From positions 1-59,195 of the forward strand of contig LBRX01000003.1 of NCBI GenBank assembly GCA_000991645.1: a stretch of 59,195 nucleotides of DNA, written 5' to 3'. Shown here one piece after another: positions 49,256 through 56,082 of this stretch (position 1 is the stretch's first letter; each line of letters opens with the position of its first letter). The position numbers were made by a program, and so were the translations under genes. A model generated the notes under the pieces. That model was not told where the DNA came from and searched no databases. It saw only the letters and a program-made list of their open reading frames with translations. Origin of the DNA: Candidatus Moranbacteria bacterium GW2011_GWE2_36_40. Lineage in GTDB: Bacteria; Patescibacteriota; Minisyncoccia; Moranbacterales; GWC2-37-73.

Positions 49256-49678
49256 TTATTTCTTATTTATTTTATCAATAATTTTGGCAAATTCTTTTTT
49301 CGACAAGCTTTTAAACAACTCTGTTTCGTGAACTTGCGACTTTTTGTAGAGATTGTCTTTGAATTTTCTTGGTTGCAAATGAACATGCAAGTGATGTACC
49401 TTCAAATTGCTTTGTTTTTGAAATGGACGATAGTTTTGACGAATATCACATCCCTTGGATACGTATTTTAAAATTTTTTCCTCAAATTCAATCACAAAAT
49501 TCCAGAGGTCAACTTTTTCAATTTCCTTAAGCTCTGATAATTTTTCAATATGTCTCTTGGGAACAACCAAGAGGTGGCCAGGCATCAATCGCGGATTGCT
49601 GAATATAACAAAAGAATATTTACTTTCTTTAAGGACTTGATTCCTATCATGATCAATTTCGCAAAATGGACAATTCAT
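49256..49678 (-). CDS. HIT-family hydrolase, 140 aa
   Basis: MNCPFCEIDHDRN supplies the N-terminal CxxC; PRLMPGHLLVVPKRHIEKLS (about 29-48) and LKVHHLHVHLQPR (about 92-104, triad HxHxH) are the standard HIT motifs. Typical length. HIT enzymes hydrolyse adenylated or other nucleotide conjugates; the substrate is unknown. Convergent with the 48123 gene and cotranscribed with the deaminase gene upstream (23-nt gap). Confidence 0.9.
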   Translation of the reverse strand: MNCPFCEIDHDRNQVLKESKYSFVIFSNPRLMPGHLLVVPKRHIEKLSELKEIEKVDLWNFVIEFEEKILKYVSKGCDIRQNYRPFQKQSNLKVHHLHVHLQPRKFKDNLYKKSQVHETELFKSLSKKEFAKIIDKINKK

Positions 49679-49701
49679 ATAATAACCATTTTAAAATCTT
49701 T

Positions 49702-50538
49702 TTACTCTTCAACTCTGACAATTTCAACACCGCTTTCTTTTAAAATACTTTCAGCATCCAAAACCCCATAACCAACACGATAATACACCCTCGTGATGCC
49801 ACTGCAAGCAATTAATTTGGCACAAGGTGGACACGGAAAGGTGGAAACATACATTTCAGCACCCTCCAAAGAGATGCCTTTCTTGGCTGCCTGAGCAATC
49901 GCAGAGGCCTCTCCGTGAATCGAGGTTCCAAGCTCCAAATGCACTCCTTTGTGAAAATTGTTTCGAGGATCACCATTTGCATATGGTGAATGTTCGCTTG
50001 GCAAATGCTGATTGTGTGCAGCTATGATTATTCCTCCATCTTTAATAATCACACTTCCAACTCTTCTCCACCAATCCGAACTCTTTTCAGCTTCCTCGTC
50101 AGCCAGTGCAATCATTTTTTTATCAAAATCTGCAGATGAAATTTTCACGTCAGGGTTGATTTCATTTTCAGCCACAGTATTGTGCTTGTCCCAACGCAAA
50201 AAAATTGAATCTAGGCACACTTCATGTTTTGGAAAATATTGCTCCCAAAGTTTCAACATCACATCTTCTTTGGGCATCACAATTGTCGGTTTTTTTTCAA
50301 CAATTTCATCCAAAAGTTTTTGATCCAAAATATAAACATTTTCAAAAATGTTCCAAGCTTCAATCCCCTTTTTTACTAACTCAGGATCAAGTTGACGAAT
50401 TTCTTTGGCAAGATGAGAAAACTGCGAAATAATTTCATTTCCCAAGATATACAAATCACCATCTTCGCGATGTTTTTCAAAAAATTGTCGATAACCTTCA
50501 TGCAAAACTGGCACATAGACTATAACTGCTTTTTTCAT
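49702..50538 (-). CDS. dCMP/cytidine deaminase-like protein with N-terminal extension, 278 aa
   Basis: The C-terminal half is a zinc-dependent deaminase: THE motif as HGEASAIAQAA (zinc His and catalytic Glu) and STFPCPPCAKLIACSG (PCxxC zinc ligands), with SVIIKDGGIIIAAHNQHLP upstream, most like dCMP deaminases. The first about 140 residues are a separate alpha/beta domain (VIVYVPVLHEGYRQFFEKH) not seen in classical enzymes. dCMP to dUMP would feed ThyA nearby, in line with the local nucleotide gene block. Confidence 0.8.
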   Translation of the reverse strand: MKKAVIVYVPVLHEGYRQFFEKHREDGDLYILGNEIISQFSHLAKEIRQLDPELVKKGIEAWNIFENVYILDQKLLDEIVEKKPTIVMPKEDVMLKLWEQYFPKHEVCLDSIFLRWDKHNTVAENEINPDVKISSADFDKKMIALADEEAEKSSDWWRRVGSVIIKDGGIIIAAHNQHLPSEHSPYANGDPRNNFHKGVHLELGTSIHGEASAIAQAAKKGISLEGAEMYVSTFPCPPCAKLIACSGITRVYYRVGYGVLDAESILKESGVEIVRVEE

Positions 50539-50563
50539 AATTTTGTTTTTGAATTTTTACAAA

Positions 50564-51169
50564 CTACTTCACGCCTGCCATAGCCTCTTCAATTGCCTTG
50601 AGAAGTTTCGGAGTAAGTGAACGTTCAAGTTTCTTGGCAGTATTAATCTGCATTGAACGAATTTTGGCAGAAGTTGAAGTTGTCGCTTGAGATTCAAGCA
50701 TAACAATTTTTCCACAATATTTTTTCAATTCTTTCAGCTCATCTTTGCTATAACCTTGTCTTTTTGTGGCAATCAAAACATCCGGACAAACCAATTTGAT
50801 CATGTGCCATTTAGGATCATGCAATTCTTTCAATGCCACCAAATCAACATGCCTGAGATGCGTGATCATTTCCATCCTTTCATTTTGTGGAACAATTGGA
50901 CGTTCAGGTCCCTTTCTTGAACGTATTTTTTCATCACTATCAACACCCACAACCAAGAGATCTCCATATTTTTTAGCTTCTTGCATATATCGAGCATGCC
51001 CAATATGAATCAAATCCCAACTACCTTGAGTAAGAACTATTTTCAAACCAAGACCTTTGCAATGTCCTACAATTTCCTTGAGCCTTTTGTTATTCAAAAT
51101 TGATTTTCCGCCTAGCATCAATTCTGATTCAATAAATGCTCCCATTCTTTCCTGTATTTTCTTCTTCAT
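50564..51169 (-). CDS. Cytidylyltransferase-family nucleotidyltransferase, 201 aa
   Basis: HxGH nucleotidyltransferase: TQGSWDLIHIGHARYMQEA (about 47-65) and the C-terminal STSAKIR motif (TSTSAKIRSMQ). It resembles the RfaE/HldE adenylyl/cytidylyl domain and bacterial glycerol-3-phosphate or FAD-type cytidylyltransferases; the sugar or alcohol substrate cannot be told. The start is placed at 51169; the frame extends to 51187. It lies between a deaminase and a P-loop kinase on the same strand. Confidence 0.8.
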   Translation of the reverse strand: MKKKIQERMGAFIESELMLGGKSILNNKRLKEIVGHCKGLGLKIVLTQGSWDLIHIGHARYMQEAKKYGDLLVVGVDSDEKIRSRKGPERPIVPQNERMEMITHLRHVDLVALKELHDPKWHMIKLVCPDVLIATKRQGYSKDELKELKKYCGKIVMLESQATTSTSAKIRSMQINTAKKLERSLTPKLLKAIEEAMAGVK

Positions 51170-51199
51170 ATATATAGAATTAATCAATTACTAATACTA

Positions 51200-51751
51200 T
51201 TAGATATTTTGTTTTATAATATCATCAACCTGCTTATAAAGATCTGAGAATGTTGAATTATTTTCAACAACATATTGCGCATAATTTTTCATATCAACGA
51301 TTCGTGCATCAGCATCAGCCAAGTGATCACGTTTGAACTCATCAAACGTTTTCATTGAATCGCCAGCATTTTCTCCTCGCTTTATTAATCTTTCGTAACA
51401 CGTTTCCATATCAGCATCAATATATATCAACTTAAAATTAGGAAGCTCTCTTAGATACGCAATGTCCTCCAAACGACGCACACCATCAATTGCCACAATG
51501 TCATGCGCGTCATTATACACGTCATGATACATGCTTTTTGCTAAAACATCCTCGCCAAAATTCTTTCTCAAGATAAGAGACAGTGTCGTGATGCTTTCTC
51601 TGCTTTGTTCAATATAAATACGGTCCAAAATATCTCGAAGAATCTGTGAAAACTTGTGCGTGCCGGCATTATAATTTTGTTCAACATGTTTTACTATAGA
51701 ACCCTTGCCACTTCCCATTTCTCCAACAATACCCAAAATCAATTTAGCCAT
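51200..51751 (-). CDS. P-loop (deoxy)nucleotide or CoA-type kinase, 183 aa
   Basis: AKLILGIVGEMGSGKGSIVK (about 2-21) is a clear Walker A, followed by a DxD-type region (IVAIDGVRRLEDIAYLREL) and a lid segment with CYERLIKRGEN. This pattern is shared by dephospho-CoA kinase-like and archaeal-type adenylate/dNMP kinases. Given neighbours for dUMP and dCMP metabolism, a deoxynucleotide kinase is plausible, which is inference. The start at 51751 is chosen because the extension to 51796 precedes the family start. Confidence 0.7.
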   Translation of the reverse strand: MAKLILGIVGEMGSGKGSIVKHVEQNYNAGTHKFSQILRDILDRIYIEQSRESITTLSLILRKNFGEDVLAKSMYHDVYNDAHDIVAIDGVRRLEDIAYLRELPNFKLIYIDADMETCYERLIKRGENAGDSMKTFDEFKRDHLADADARIVDMKNYAQYVVENNSTFSDLYKQVDDIIKQNI

Positions 51752-51813
51752 AAATTTATATAAAGATGATTGCTTATGTCCCTTTATTATATACACTTAA
51801 TCTGATCCAGTAA

Positions 51814-51888
51814 ACCCCCACATTTACAGTAAATGTGGGGGTAAATACCTCCCTATTAAATACCGCCAAGCAATTTAACAGGGTAAAT
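51814..51888. repeat. Perfect hairpin and short copy of the AACAGGG repeat
   Basis: ACCCCCACATTTAC-A-GTAAATGTGGGGGT (14-bp arms, 51814-51842) is followed by CCCTATTAAAT and ATTTAACAGGGTAAAT (51873-51888); the last word is identical to 7637-7652. Confidence 0.6.
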
Positions 51889-51906
51889 ATTACAACACAA
51901 AAAAAA

Positions 51907-51935
51907 CCACCGCTGACAATTACTGTCTGCGGTGG
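51907..51935 (-). terminator. Terminator of the lipoprotein gene
   Basis: CCACCGCAGACA and TGTCAGCGGTGG (minus strand, one mismatch) followed by TTTTTTTTG. Confidence 0.9.
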
Positions 51936-51959
51936 CAAAATACACTTCAAGAAGAAGGA

Positions 51960-52943
51960 TTACCCTCCAACTGGGTAATATTTCAATGTTATCACATTAC
52001 TTTCCCACTCATCGGCCGACAAGCTGCCAGCCATCGTGGGATTGTATGTTTCCAAATACCAAAGATACTGATCCTGTTCAGTTTCTGGTGTATTATACCT
52101 CATCTTGAAGGAAACTTTCGTTCCATCCAGTTTGAGAATGTAGATATCCTTGATGACCGTGGGGTCATAAGCTGGATAATCTACATTAAACACATATCCA
52201 GGGTACGTGTACGGGCCAGTGGCGACAGGAAATGCTGGCAATTCGTAGGAGAGATTTCCATCTGCTCCTTGAATAATGTTCCCGGCATAAGTGCTGCCGT
52301 CGCCAAGTTCAGCCACAACTTTGAGACCTGGCTCGAAAGTGACCGACGACAATGTGCCGAAAATCAAATCGCAGCCGAATTGCCCTTTCAATGTGGCTTT
52401 CATGGTTGCAGTGTCAAGACTGAGTCTCATTTCATCCTGAGCAGAATCAGCCTCGATATCGCCGTATTCCATGCCTGATTCACTGGGGTTTATCCAATAA
52501 TACAAACCCGGCAGTTCCACCACGTCGAAACTGGCAAGTTCCATCTGGAACTTCTTACCAGATTTCAATACAACATAATACTCTCCCCACTGGTCATTAT
52601 TGGGCAAGCCCGTGAATTTGACTTTGTAGGGTGCTTCCATAGGCATGGATACCTTAAATAGGGATGTTGCCCAATCGCCAAAGCGATATGAGCTATAAAC
52701 AACATAGTCCACATCGCCAGGCTTTATTTCAACGCCTCCATCACGAAGATCTTTCAAATTCCCCTTGTTATCAATGGTAAATTGAAATTCCCTCGTCTTT
52801 ACATCCACTATTGTCATGGTGCTTTTTTGCGCCATTGACACTTGAGATTCTTGTGCGACGGTTACATTGTCGCCACAGCCACTCAACATACCAAGAGCCA
52901 AAAACATCGCCATAGTTAGCAACAAACAAATCATCTTTCTCAT
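51960..52943 (-). CDS. Secreted lipoprotein, 327 aa
   Basis: An N-terminal signal: MRKMICLLLTMAMFLALGM followed by LSGC lipobox with Cys23, so a lipid-anchored surface protein is expected. The mature part is beta-rich with repeated Tyr/Trp motifs (VVYSSYRFGDWATSLF; GPYTYPGYVFNVDYPAYDP) and no domain I recognise. Codon and base composition are more GC-rich than neighbours. Strong SD (TAGGAG), a perfect consensus promoter, a hairpin at +1 and a dedicated terminator suggest high or independent expression. Possibly acquired; no mobility gene is adjacent. Confidence 0.8.
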   Translation of the reverse strand: MRKMICLLLTMAMFLALGMLSGCGDNVTVAQESQVSMAQKSTMTIVDVKTREFQFTIDNKGNLKDLRDGGVEIKPGDVDYVVYSSYRFGDWATSLFKVSMPMEAPYKVKFTGLPNNDQWGEYYVVLKSGKKFQMELASFDVVELPGLYYWINPSESGMEYGDIEADSAQDEMRLSLDTATMKATLKGQFGCDLIFGTLSSVTFEPGLKVVAELGDGSTYAGNIIQGADGNLSYELPAFPVATGPYTYPGYVFNVDYPAYDPTVIKDIYILKLDGTKVSFKMRYNTPETEQDQYLWYLETYNPTMAGSLSADEWESNVITLKYYPVGG

Positions 52944-52989
52944 CTTCTTTCTCCTATTCCATTTTTAAAGATTCCGGCCTGGGCCGTTT

Positions 52990-53042
52990 CGTGAGGCTTA
53001 CCCACGATTTGTTATTATACTCCTTTTTAATGAAAATGTCAA
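52990..53042 (-). promoter_or_regulatory. Consensus promoter and +1 hairpin of the lipoprotein gene
   Basis: TTGACA (53037-53042), 17-nt spacer, TATAAT (53014-53019), both perfect. CGTGGGTAAGCCTCACG (52990-53006) is a 17-nt near-palindrome starting 7 nt beyond the -10 box; GGCCCAGGCC forms another hairpin in the leader. Confidence 0.85.
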
Positions 53043-53046
53043 GCAC

Positions 53047-53077
53047 AAAAAAAGACACCGCGTGAGTGTCTTTTTTG
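53047..53077. terminator. Bidirectional terminator downstream of rplA
   Basis: AAAAAAAGACAC-CGCGTGA-GTGTCTTTTTT; it has a T-run on both strands. It lies 106 nt past the rplA stop. Confidence 0.75.
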
Positions 53078-53118
53078 TTGTATGCAAATTTTCCTAACAA
53101 GCCGAGCTCTGACCTCAC

Positions 53119-53163
53119 TGTCCCGATTCCGTATCGGGACATCTCTCCTTATCAAAGGAGAGA
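53119..53163. repeat. Double palindrome downstream of rplA
   Basis: TGTCCCGAT-TCCGT-ATCGGGACA followed directly by TCTCTCCTT-ATCA-AAGGAGAGA. It has the same layout as the in-gene element at 15526-15569. Confidence 0.75.
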
Positions 53164-53182
53164 ACGATATTGAAGAAATTTA

Positions 53183-53860
53183 TTATAAGCTAATCTTGAT
53201 TCCAGGTCCCATGGTTGAACAAATTGAAACAGCGGTCACATATTTTCCTTTTATGCCTGATGGACGAGCCTTTTGAATAGCATCCATAAATGAAACATAA
53301 TTTTCTTCCAATTTTTTAGCATCGAAAGAAACTTTTCCAATCACTTGGTGAACATTTCCAGAATTATCATTTTTGAAGCTGAGTTTTCCTTTTTTTAGCA
53401 TCTCCACAGCTTCTTTAATCTTGTCAGTCACAGTATCAGTTTTTGGAGAAGGCATAAGTCCACGGGGTCCAAGTATTTTTGCAACAGCAGCAAGTTTTGG
53501 CATCATTTCAGGACTTGCAACAATCACATCAACTTCATCCATCTTTCCCAACTTAATTTTTTCAATCAAATCTTCAGCTCCAACAAAATCAGCTCCAGCC
53601 TCTTTGGCTTCCGTTGCTTTGGTTGAAGTAATAACAGCAACCTTGGCAGTCTTGCCAATTCCATGCGGCAAAACCACAGCAGCTCTAACTTGCTGATCAC
53701 CCTTTTTTGGATCAATAGACATCTTGATGTGCACCTCAACAGATTCATCAAATTTTGCAACCTTTGTCTGTTTAACAATCGCCATAGCCTCTTCCGCTGA
53801 ATACAACTTGTTTTTCTCAACTTTTTCAGCCACAGCTTTGTACTTTTTTCCTCTTTTCAT
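53183..53860 (-). CDS. rplA: 50S ribosomal protein L1
   Basis: L1 stalk protein, 225 aa from the ATG at 53860 (MKRGKKYKAVAEKVEK); the longer frame to 53911 covers a structured leader. Signatures: VHIKMSIDPKKGDQQVRAAV, VLPHGIGK, the ILGPRGLMPSPKTDTVT block and a C-terminal STMGPGIKI. The spacer before it includes GTGGGAGAAGTAGGCGATTA with GTGG/CCAC and GCGAT/ATCGC pairs (53868-53914), which could be an autoregulatory site for L1, as L1 represses its own operon in other bacteria (inference). Follows rplK. Confidence 0.96.
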   Translation of the reverse strand: MKRGKKYKAVAEKVEKNKLYSAEEAMAIVKQTKVAKFDESVEVHIKMSIDPKKGDQQVRAAVVLPHGIGKTAKVAVITSTKATEAKEAGADFVGAEDLIEKIKLGKMDEVDVIVASPEMMPKLAAVAKILGPRGLMPSPKTDTVTDKIKEAVEMLKKGKLSFKNDNSGNVHQVIGKVSFDAKKLEENYVSFMDAIQKARPSGIKGKYVTAVSICSTMGPGIKISL

Positions 53861-53926
53861 CTTTTTATTGTGGTGCGAACAAAGTCTGCGATAATCGCCT
53901 ACTTCTCCCACGAATTATAATTTAAA

Positions 53927-54020
53927 CCGATACGAAACTACGAAAATGGTACGAATCTACGAAAAAATATTTTTGCGTTTCGTTCGTAGATTCGAATTTT
54001 CATTCGTTGTTTCGAATCGG
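53927..54020. repeat. Interspersed repeat family B, copy 2 (rplK-rplA spacer)
   Basis: CCGATACGAAACTACGAAAA... with inner arms ACGAATCTACGAA and TTCGTAGATTCGA, ending TTCGTTGTTTCGAATCGGG. It can fold into a long hairpin inside the rplK-rplA mRNA. Confidence 0.85.
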
Positions 54021-54022
54021 GT

Positions 54023-54451
54023 CTAGTTTTCGATCTTAATCCCCATGCTTCTTGCTGTTCCAGCAACGATATTCATCGCACCTTCAACATCATTCGCATT
54101 CAAATCAATCATTTTTGTCTTCGCAATTTCCTCCAATTGAGCCTTGGTCACAACTTTACCAACCTTATCTTTCAATGGATTTGCAGCTCCCTTTTCAGCA
54201 CCTGCAGCTTTTTTCAAAAGTTCAGCAGCTGGCGCAGTCTTCATAATGAAATCAAAAGATCTGTCTTCATACACTGTAATTTCAACTGGCACAACCTCGC
54301 CCATCTTGTCGCGAGTTTGATCATTGAAGCGTACGCAGAATTCTTGAATAGCCACACCATGTTGACCCAAAACTGGACCAACTGGAGGAGCTGGATTTGC
54401 TTTTCCACCAACTATTTGCAACTTAATAACTGTTTTAATTTTCTTCGCCAT
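54023..54451 (-). CDS. rplK: 50S ribosomal protein L11
   Basis: 142 aa, normal. KTVIKLQIVGGKANPAPPVG followed by PVLGQHGVAIQEFCVRFN is the N-terminal domain; the C-terminal rRNA-binding domain has GKVVTKAQLEEIAKTKM and the end signature NDVEGAMNIVAGTARSMGI. Sits at the GTPase-associated centre. Ordered nusG-rplK-rplA as in most bacteria, with family B repeats in both spacers. Confidence 0.97.
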   Translation of the reverse strand: MAKKIKTVIKLQIVGGKANPAPPVGPVLGQHGVAIQEFCVRFNDQTRDKMGEVVPVEITVYEDRSFDFIMKTAPAAELLKKAAGAEKGAANPLKDKVGKVVTKAQLEEIAKTKMIDLNANDVEGAMNIVAGTARSMGIKIEN

Positions 54452-54462
54452 ATTATTTTATA

Positions 54463-54554
54463 CCGATACGAAACTACTAAACGTACACGAATCTACGAAA
54501 AATATTTTTGCATTTTGTTCGTAGATTCGAATGTCATTCGTTGTTTCGAATCGC
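54463..54554. repeat. Interspersed repeat family B, copy 3 (nusG-rplK spacer)
   Basis: CCGATACGAAACTACTAAAC..., inner arms ACGAATCTACGAA and TTCGTAGATTCGA, end TTCGTTGTTTCGAATCGCG. It fills almost the whole nusG-rplK spacer. Confidence 0.85.
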
Positions 54555-54559
54555 GTTTA

Positions 54560-55105
54560 TTATATCTTAGTGATCTGTAAGAAATCCAATTCAACTGGAG
54601 TTTCACGTCCGAAAATTGTAACCAACACTTTGACCTTTCCTTTTTCCTCATCAAATTCTTGAACCTTTCCATCAAAATCTTTAAATGGTCCTTCGTTAAT
54701 CTTAACCGCATCACCATTTTTAAGATCAATTTTGTATTTTGGCTCAGAAACTCCCATGCGTTTTTTAAGCATCTCGATTTCTTTTGGATCAACCGGTGTT
54801 GGTGTTGTTCCGAGTCCAATAAATCCAGTCACATTCGGTGTGTTTCGAACAACATACCAAGATGCATCAGTCACAACCATATTTACCAATACGTATCCAG
54901 GATAAATTCGTTCTTCAATAACAGCTCTTTTTCCATTTTTAATCTTAATCTTGTTTTCCTTTGGAACCATTACATCAAAAATCAAATCTTGCATATCCAT
55001 TGATTCAATACGCTGTTTCAAATTTCGAGTAACATTATCTTCATAACCGGAATATGTGTGAATCACATACCAAGCTCGCCCATGATGTTGTGTCTGTTTC
55101 GCCAT
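54560..55105 (-). CDS. nusG: Transcription termination/antitermination protein NusG
   Basis: 181 aa. The NGN domain starts RAWYVIHTYSGYEDNVTRNL; KIKNGKRAVIEERIYPGYVL and VVRNTPNVTGFIG are conserved. The KOW motif is KNGDAVKINEGPFKDFDGKV near residue 130. Binds RNA polymerase and links it to Rho or the ribosome. Downstream of secE (108-nt gap), upstream of rplK. Confidence 0.97.
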   Translation of the reverse strand: MAKQTQHHGRAWYVIHTYSGYEDNVTRNLKQRIESMDMQDLIFDVMVPKENKIKIKNGKRAVIEERIYPGYVLVNMVVTDASWYVVRNTPNVTGFIGLGTTPTPVDPKEIEMLKKRMGVSEPKYKIDLKNGDAVKINEGPFKDFDGKVQEFDEEKGKVKVLVTIFGRETPVELDFLQITKI

Positions 55106-55213
55106 TTTTGTCTGCGAGGTACGAGCAGCTACAAAAATGAGCGTCCCGTGAACATAACTACAAATTTCAGAAAACTATCTTTGGAATCGTGACTGGGAGG
55201 CCACTCAATATTG

Positions 55214-55399
55214 TTATTTGATAATAAATGTCTTCAAAATATAACTAAAAACCCAATCCAATCCCCCCAAAAAACCAGCAACCACAAGACTAACCGCCAT
55301 AACCAATAAGGTATAATTAACTGTCTGTTTTTTTGTTGGCCAGTTTACCTTAAGCATTTCCGCTTTAGCTTCGAGAAAAAATTGTATAACCTTATTCAT
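55214..55399 (-). CDS. secE: Preprotein translocase subunit SecE
   Basis: 61 aa single-span form: EAKAEMLKVNWPTKKQTVNY (the conserved amphipathic helix with the WPT motif) followed by one membrane helix (about 29-52). Stabilises SecY. First gene of the secE-nusG-rplK-rplA series, with a consensus-like promoter at 55444-55472. Confidence 0.93.
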   Translation of the reverse strand: MNKVIQFFLEAKAEMLKVNWPTKKQTVNYTLLVMAVSLVVAGFLGGLDWVFSYILKTFIIK

Positions 55400-55414
55400 A
55401 ATTTTGAGTTTTTT

Positions 55415-55472
55415 AAAAAGCCCTTGGGGCTTTCTTTATTTAAAGTGTACATTATCAATGCTTTTTTGTCAA
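55415..55472 (-). promoter_or_regulatory. Promoter and leader hairpin of secE
   Basis: TTGACA (55467-55472), 17 nt, TACACT (55444-55449), minus strand. The leader carries AAAGCCC-CAA-GGGCTTTTT (about 55416-55435), terminator-like and about 17 nt before the ATG, so premature termination or attenuation is possible. Confidence 0.65.
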
Positions 55473-55490
55473 TAAAGGAATGTTGGGGTA

Positions 55491-55518
55491 TGGACAAATT
55501 TTTTTATGCTGTTATAAT
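55491..55518 (+). promoter_or_regulatory. Promoter of tRNA-Ala
   Basis: TGGACA (55491-55496), 16 nt, TATAAT (55513-55518); the tRNA begins 21 nt later. Confidence 0.65.
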
Positions 55519-55538
55519 TATTTTTGTAACTCATTTAT

Positions 55539-55611
55539 GGGCCGGTAGCTCACCTGGTAGAGCGCCTCATTTGCACTGAGGAGGTAGCGGGTTCAAGTCC
55601 TGTCCGGTCCA
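55539..55611 (+). tRNA. tRNA-Ala (TGC)
   Basis: A 73-nt cloverleaf. The acceptor GGGCCGG pairs with CCGGTCC, including the G3-U70 pair recognised by AlaRS. The D arm is TAGCTC...GAGC. The anticodon stem CCTCA/TGAGG holds loop TTTGCAC, anticodon TGC. The T arm has GGTTCAAGTCC. CCA is not encoded beyond the discriminator A (sequence ACA). Confidence 0.95.
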
Positions 55612-55742
55612 CAAAAATCCTTTTCCTCATGACTTGAACGGGAAAGGGTCGGAAAACGGGAGTTTTCCGTTGGAGGAAAGTTTGAAAACCGTGGGTTTTC
55701 AAGGAGCGGTAGCGATGTGAAATGTCCTGTCCGGTCCACAAA
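55597..55742. repeat. Duplicated tRNA-Ala 3' end flanking a 108-nt hairpin segment
   Basis: GTCCTGTCCGGTCCACAAA is present at 55597-55615 (end of the tRNA gene) and again at 55724-55742. Between them are two hairpins, GGAAAAC-GGGA-GTTTTCC and TTGAAAACC-GTG-GGTTTTCAA. This looks like the footprint of insertion at a tRNA 3' end; no integrase is present. Confidence 0.75.
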
Positions 55743-55827
55743 TTAACCCTCAACAGACAACAAACAACAAACAACAAACAACAGTATTTCTGTTGTAAGT
55801 TGTGAGTTATGAGTTGCAAGTTAATGA
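55743..55827. repeat. Word-repeat spacer between the tRNA genes
   Basis: Reiterated AACAAAC and GTTGTAAGTTGTGAGTT words, the two halves being roughly inverted around AGTATTTCT. Confidence 0.6.
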
Positions 55828-55901
55828 GGGCTTATAGCTCAGCTGGTTAGAGCGCGTCACTGATAATGACGAGGTCTCAAGTTCGAATCTTGATAAGCCC
55901 A
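55828..55901 (+). tRNA. tRNA-Ile (GAT)
   Basis: A 74-nt cloverleaf: acceptor GGGCTTA/TAAGCCC, D arm TAGCTCAGCTGGTTAGAGC, anticodon loop CTGATAA within GTCA/TGAC, T arm CAAGTTCGAATCTTG, discriminator A. CCA is not encoded. Confidence 0.96.
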
Positions 55902-55907
55902 CATTGA

Positions 55908-55938
55908 AAATCTCTTATTTAAAGGGATTTTTTTGTTT
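55908..55938 (+). terminator. Terminator after the tRNA genes
   Basis: AAATCTCTT pairs with AAAGGGATTT around ATTT, followed by TTTTTGTTTT. Confidence 0.75.
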
Positions 55939-56082
55939 TATAAAATATCATTGACATTATTTCTCAAAGTATTACGCTGTAGATAGAAACATCTTATTGT
56001 TATTTAAAAAAAGGAGGCGCGTTATTTTTGGAAAAAGCTAACAAGTTAGCAGGCAAAAAAACTTCACTACAGGAGCCTTATC

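Noticed and set aside
52954..53142. Small minus-strand ORF upstream of the lipoprotein gene
   Set aside because: It covers the promoter, the +1 hairpin and a terminator and has no SD.
53861..53911. Longer N-terminus of L1 from 53911
   Set aside because: It would translate the structured leader; MKRGKKY is the conserved family start.
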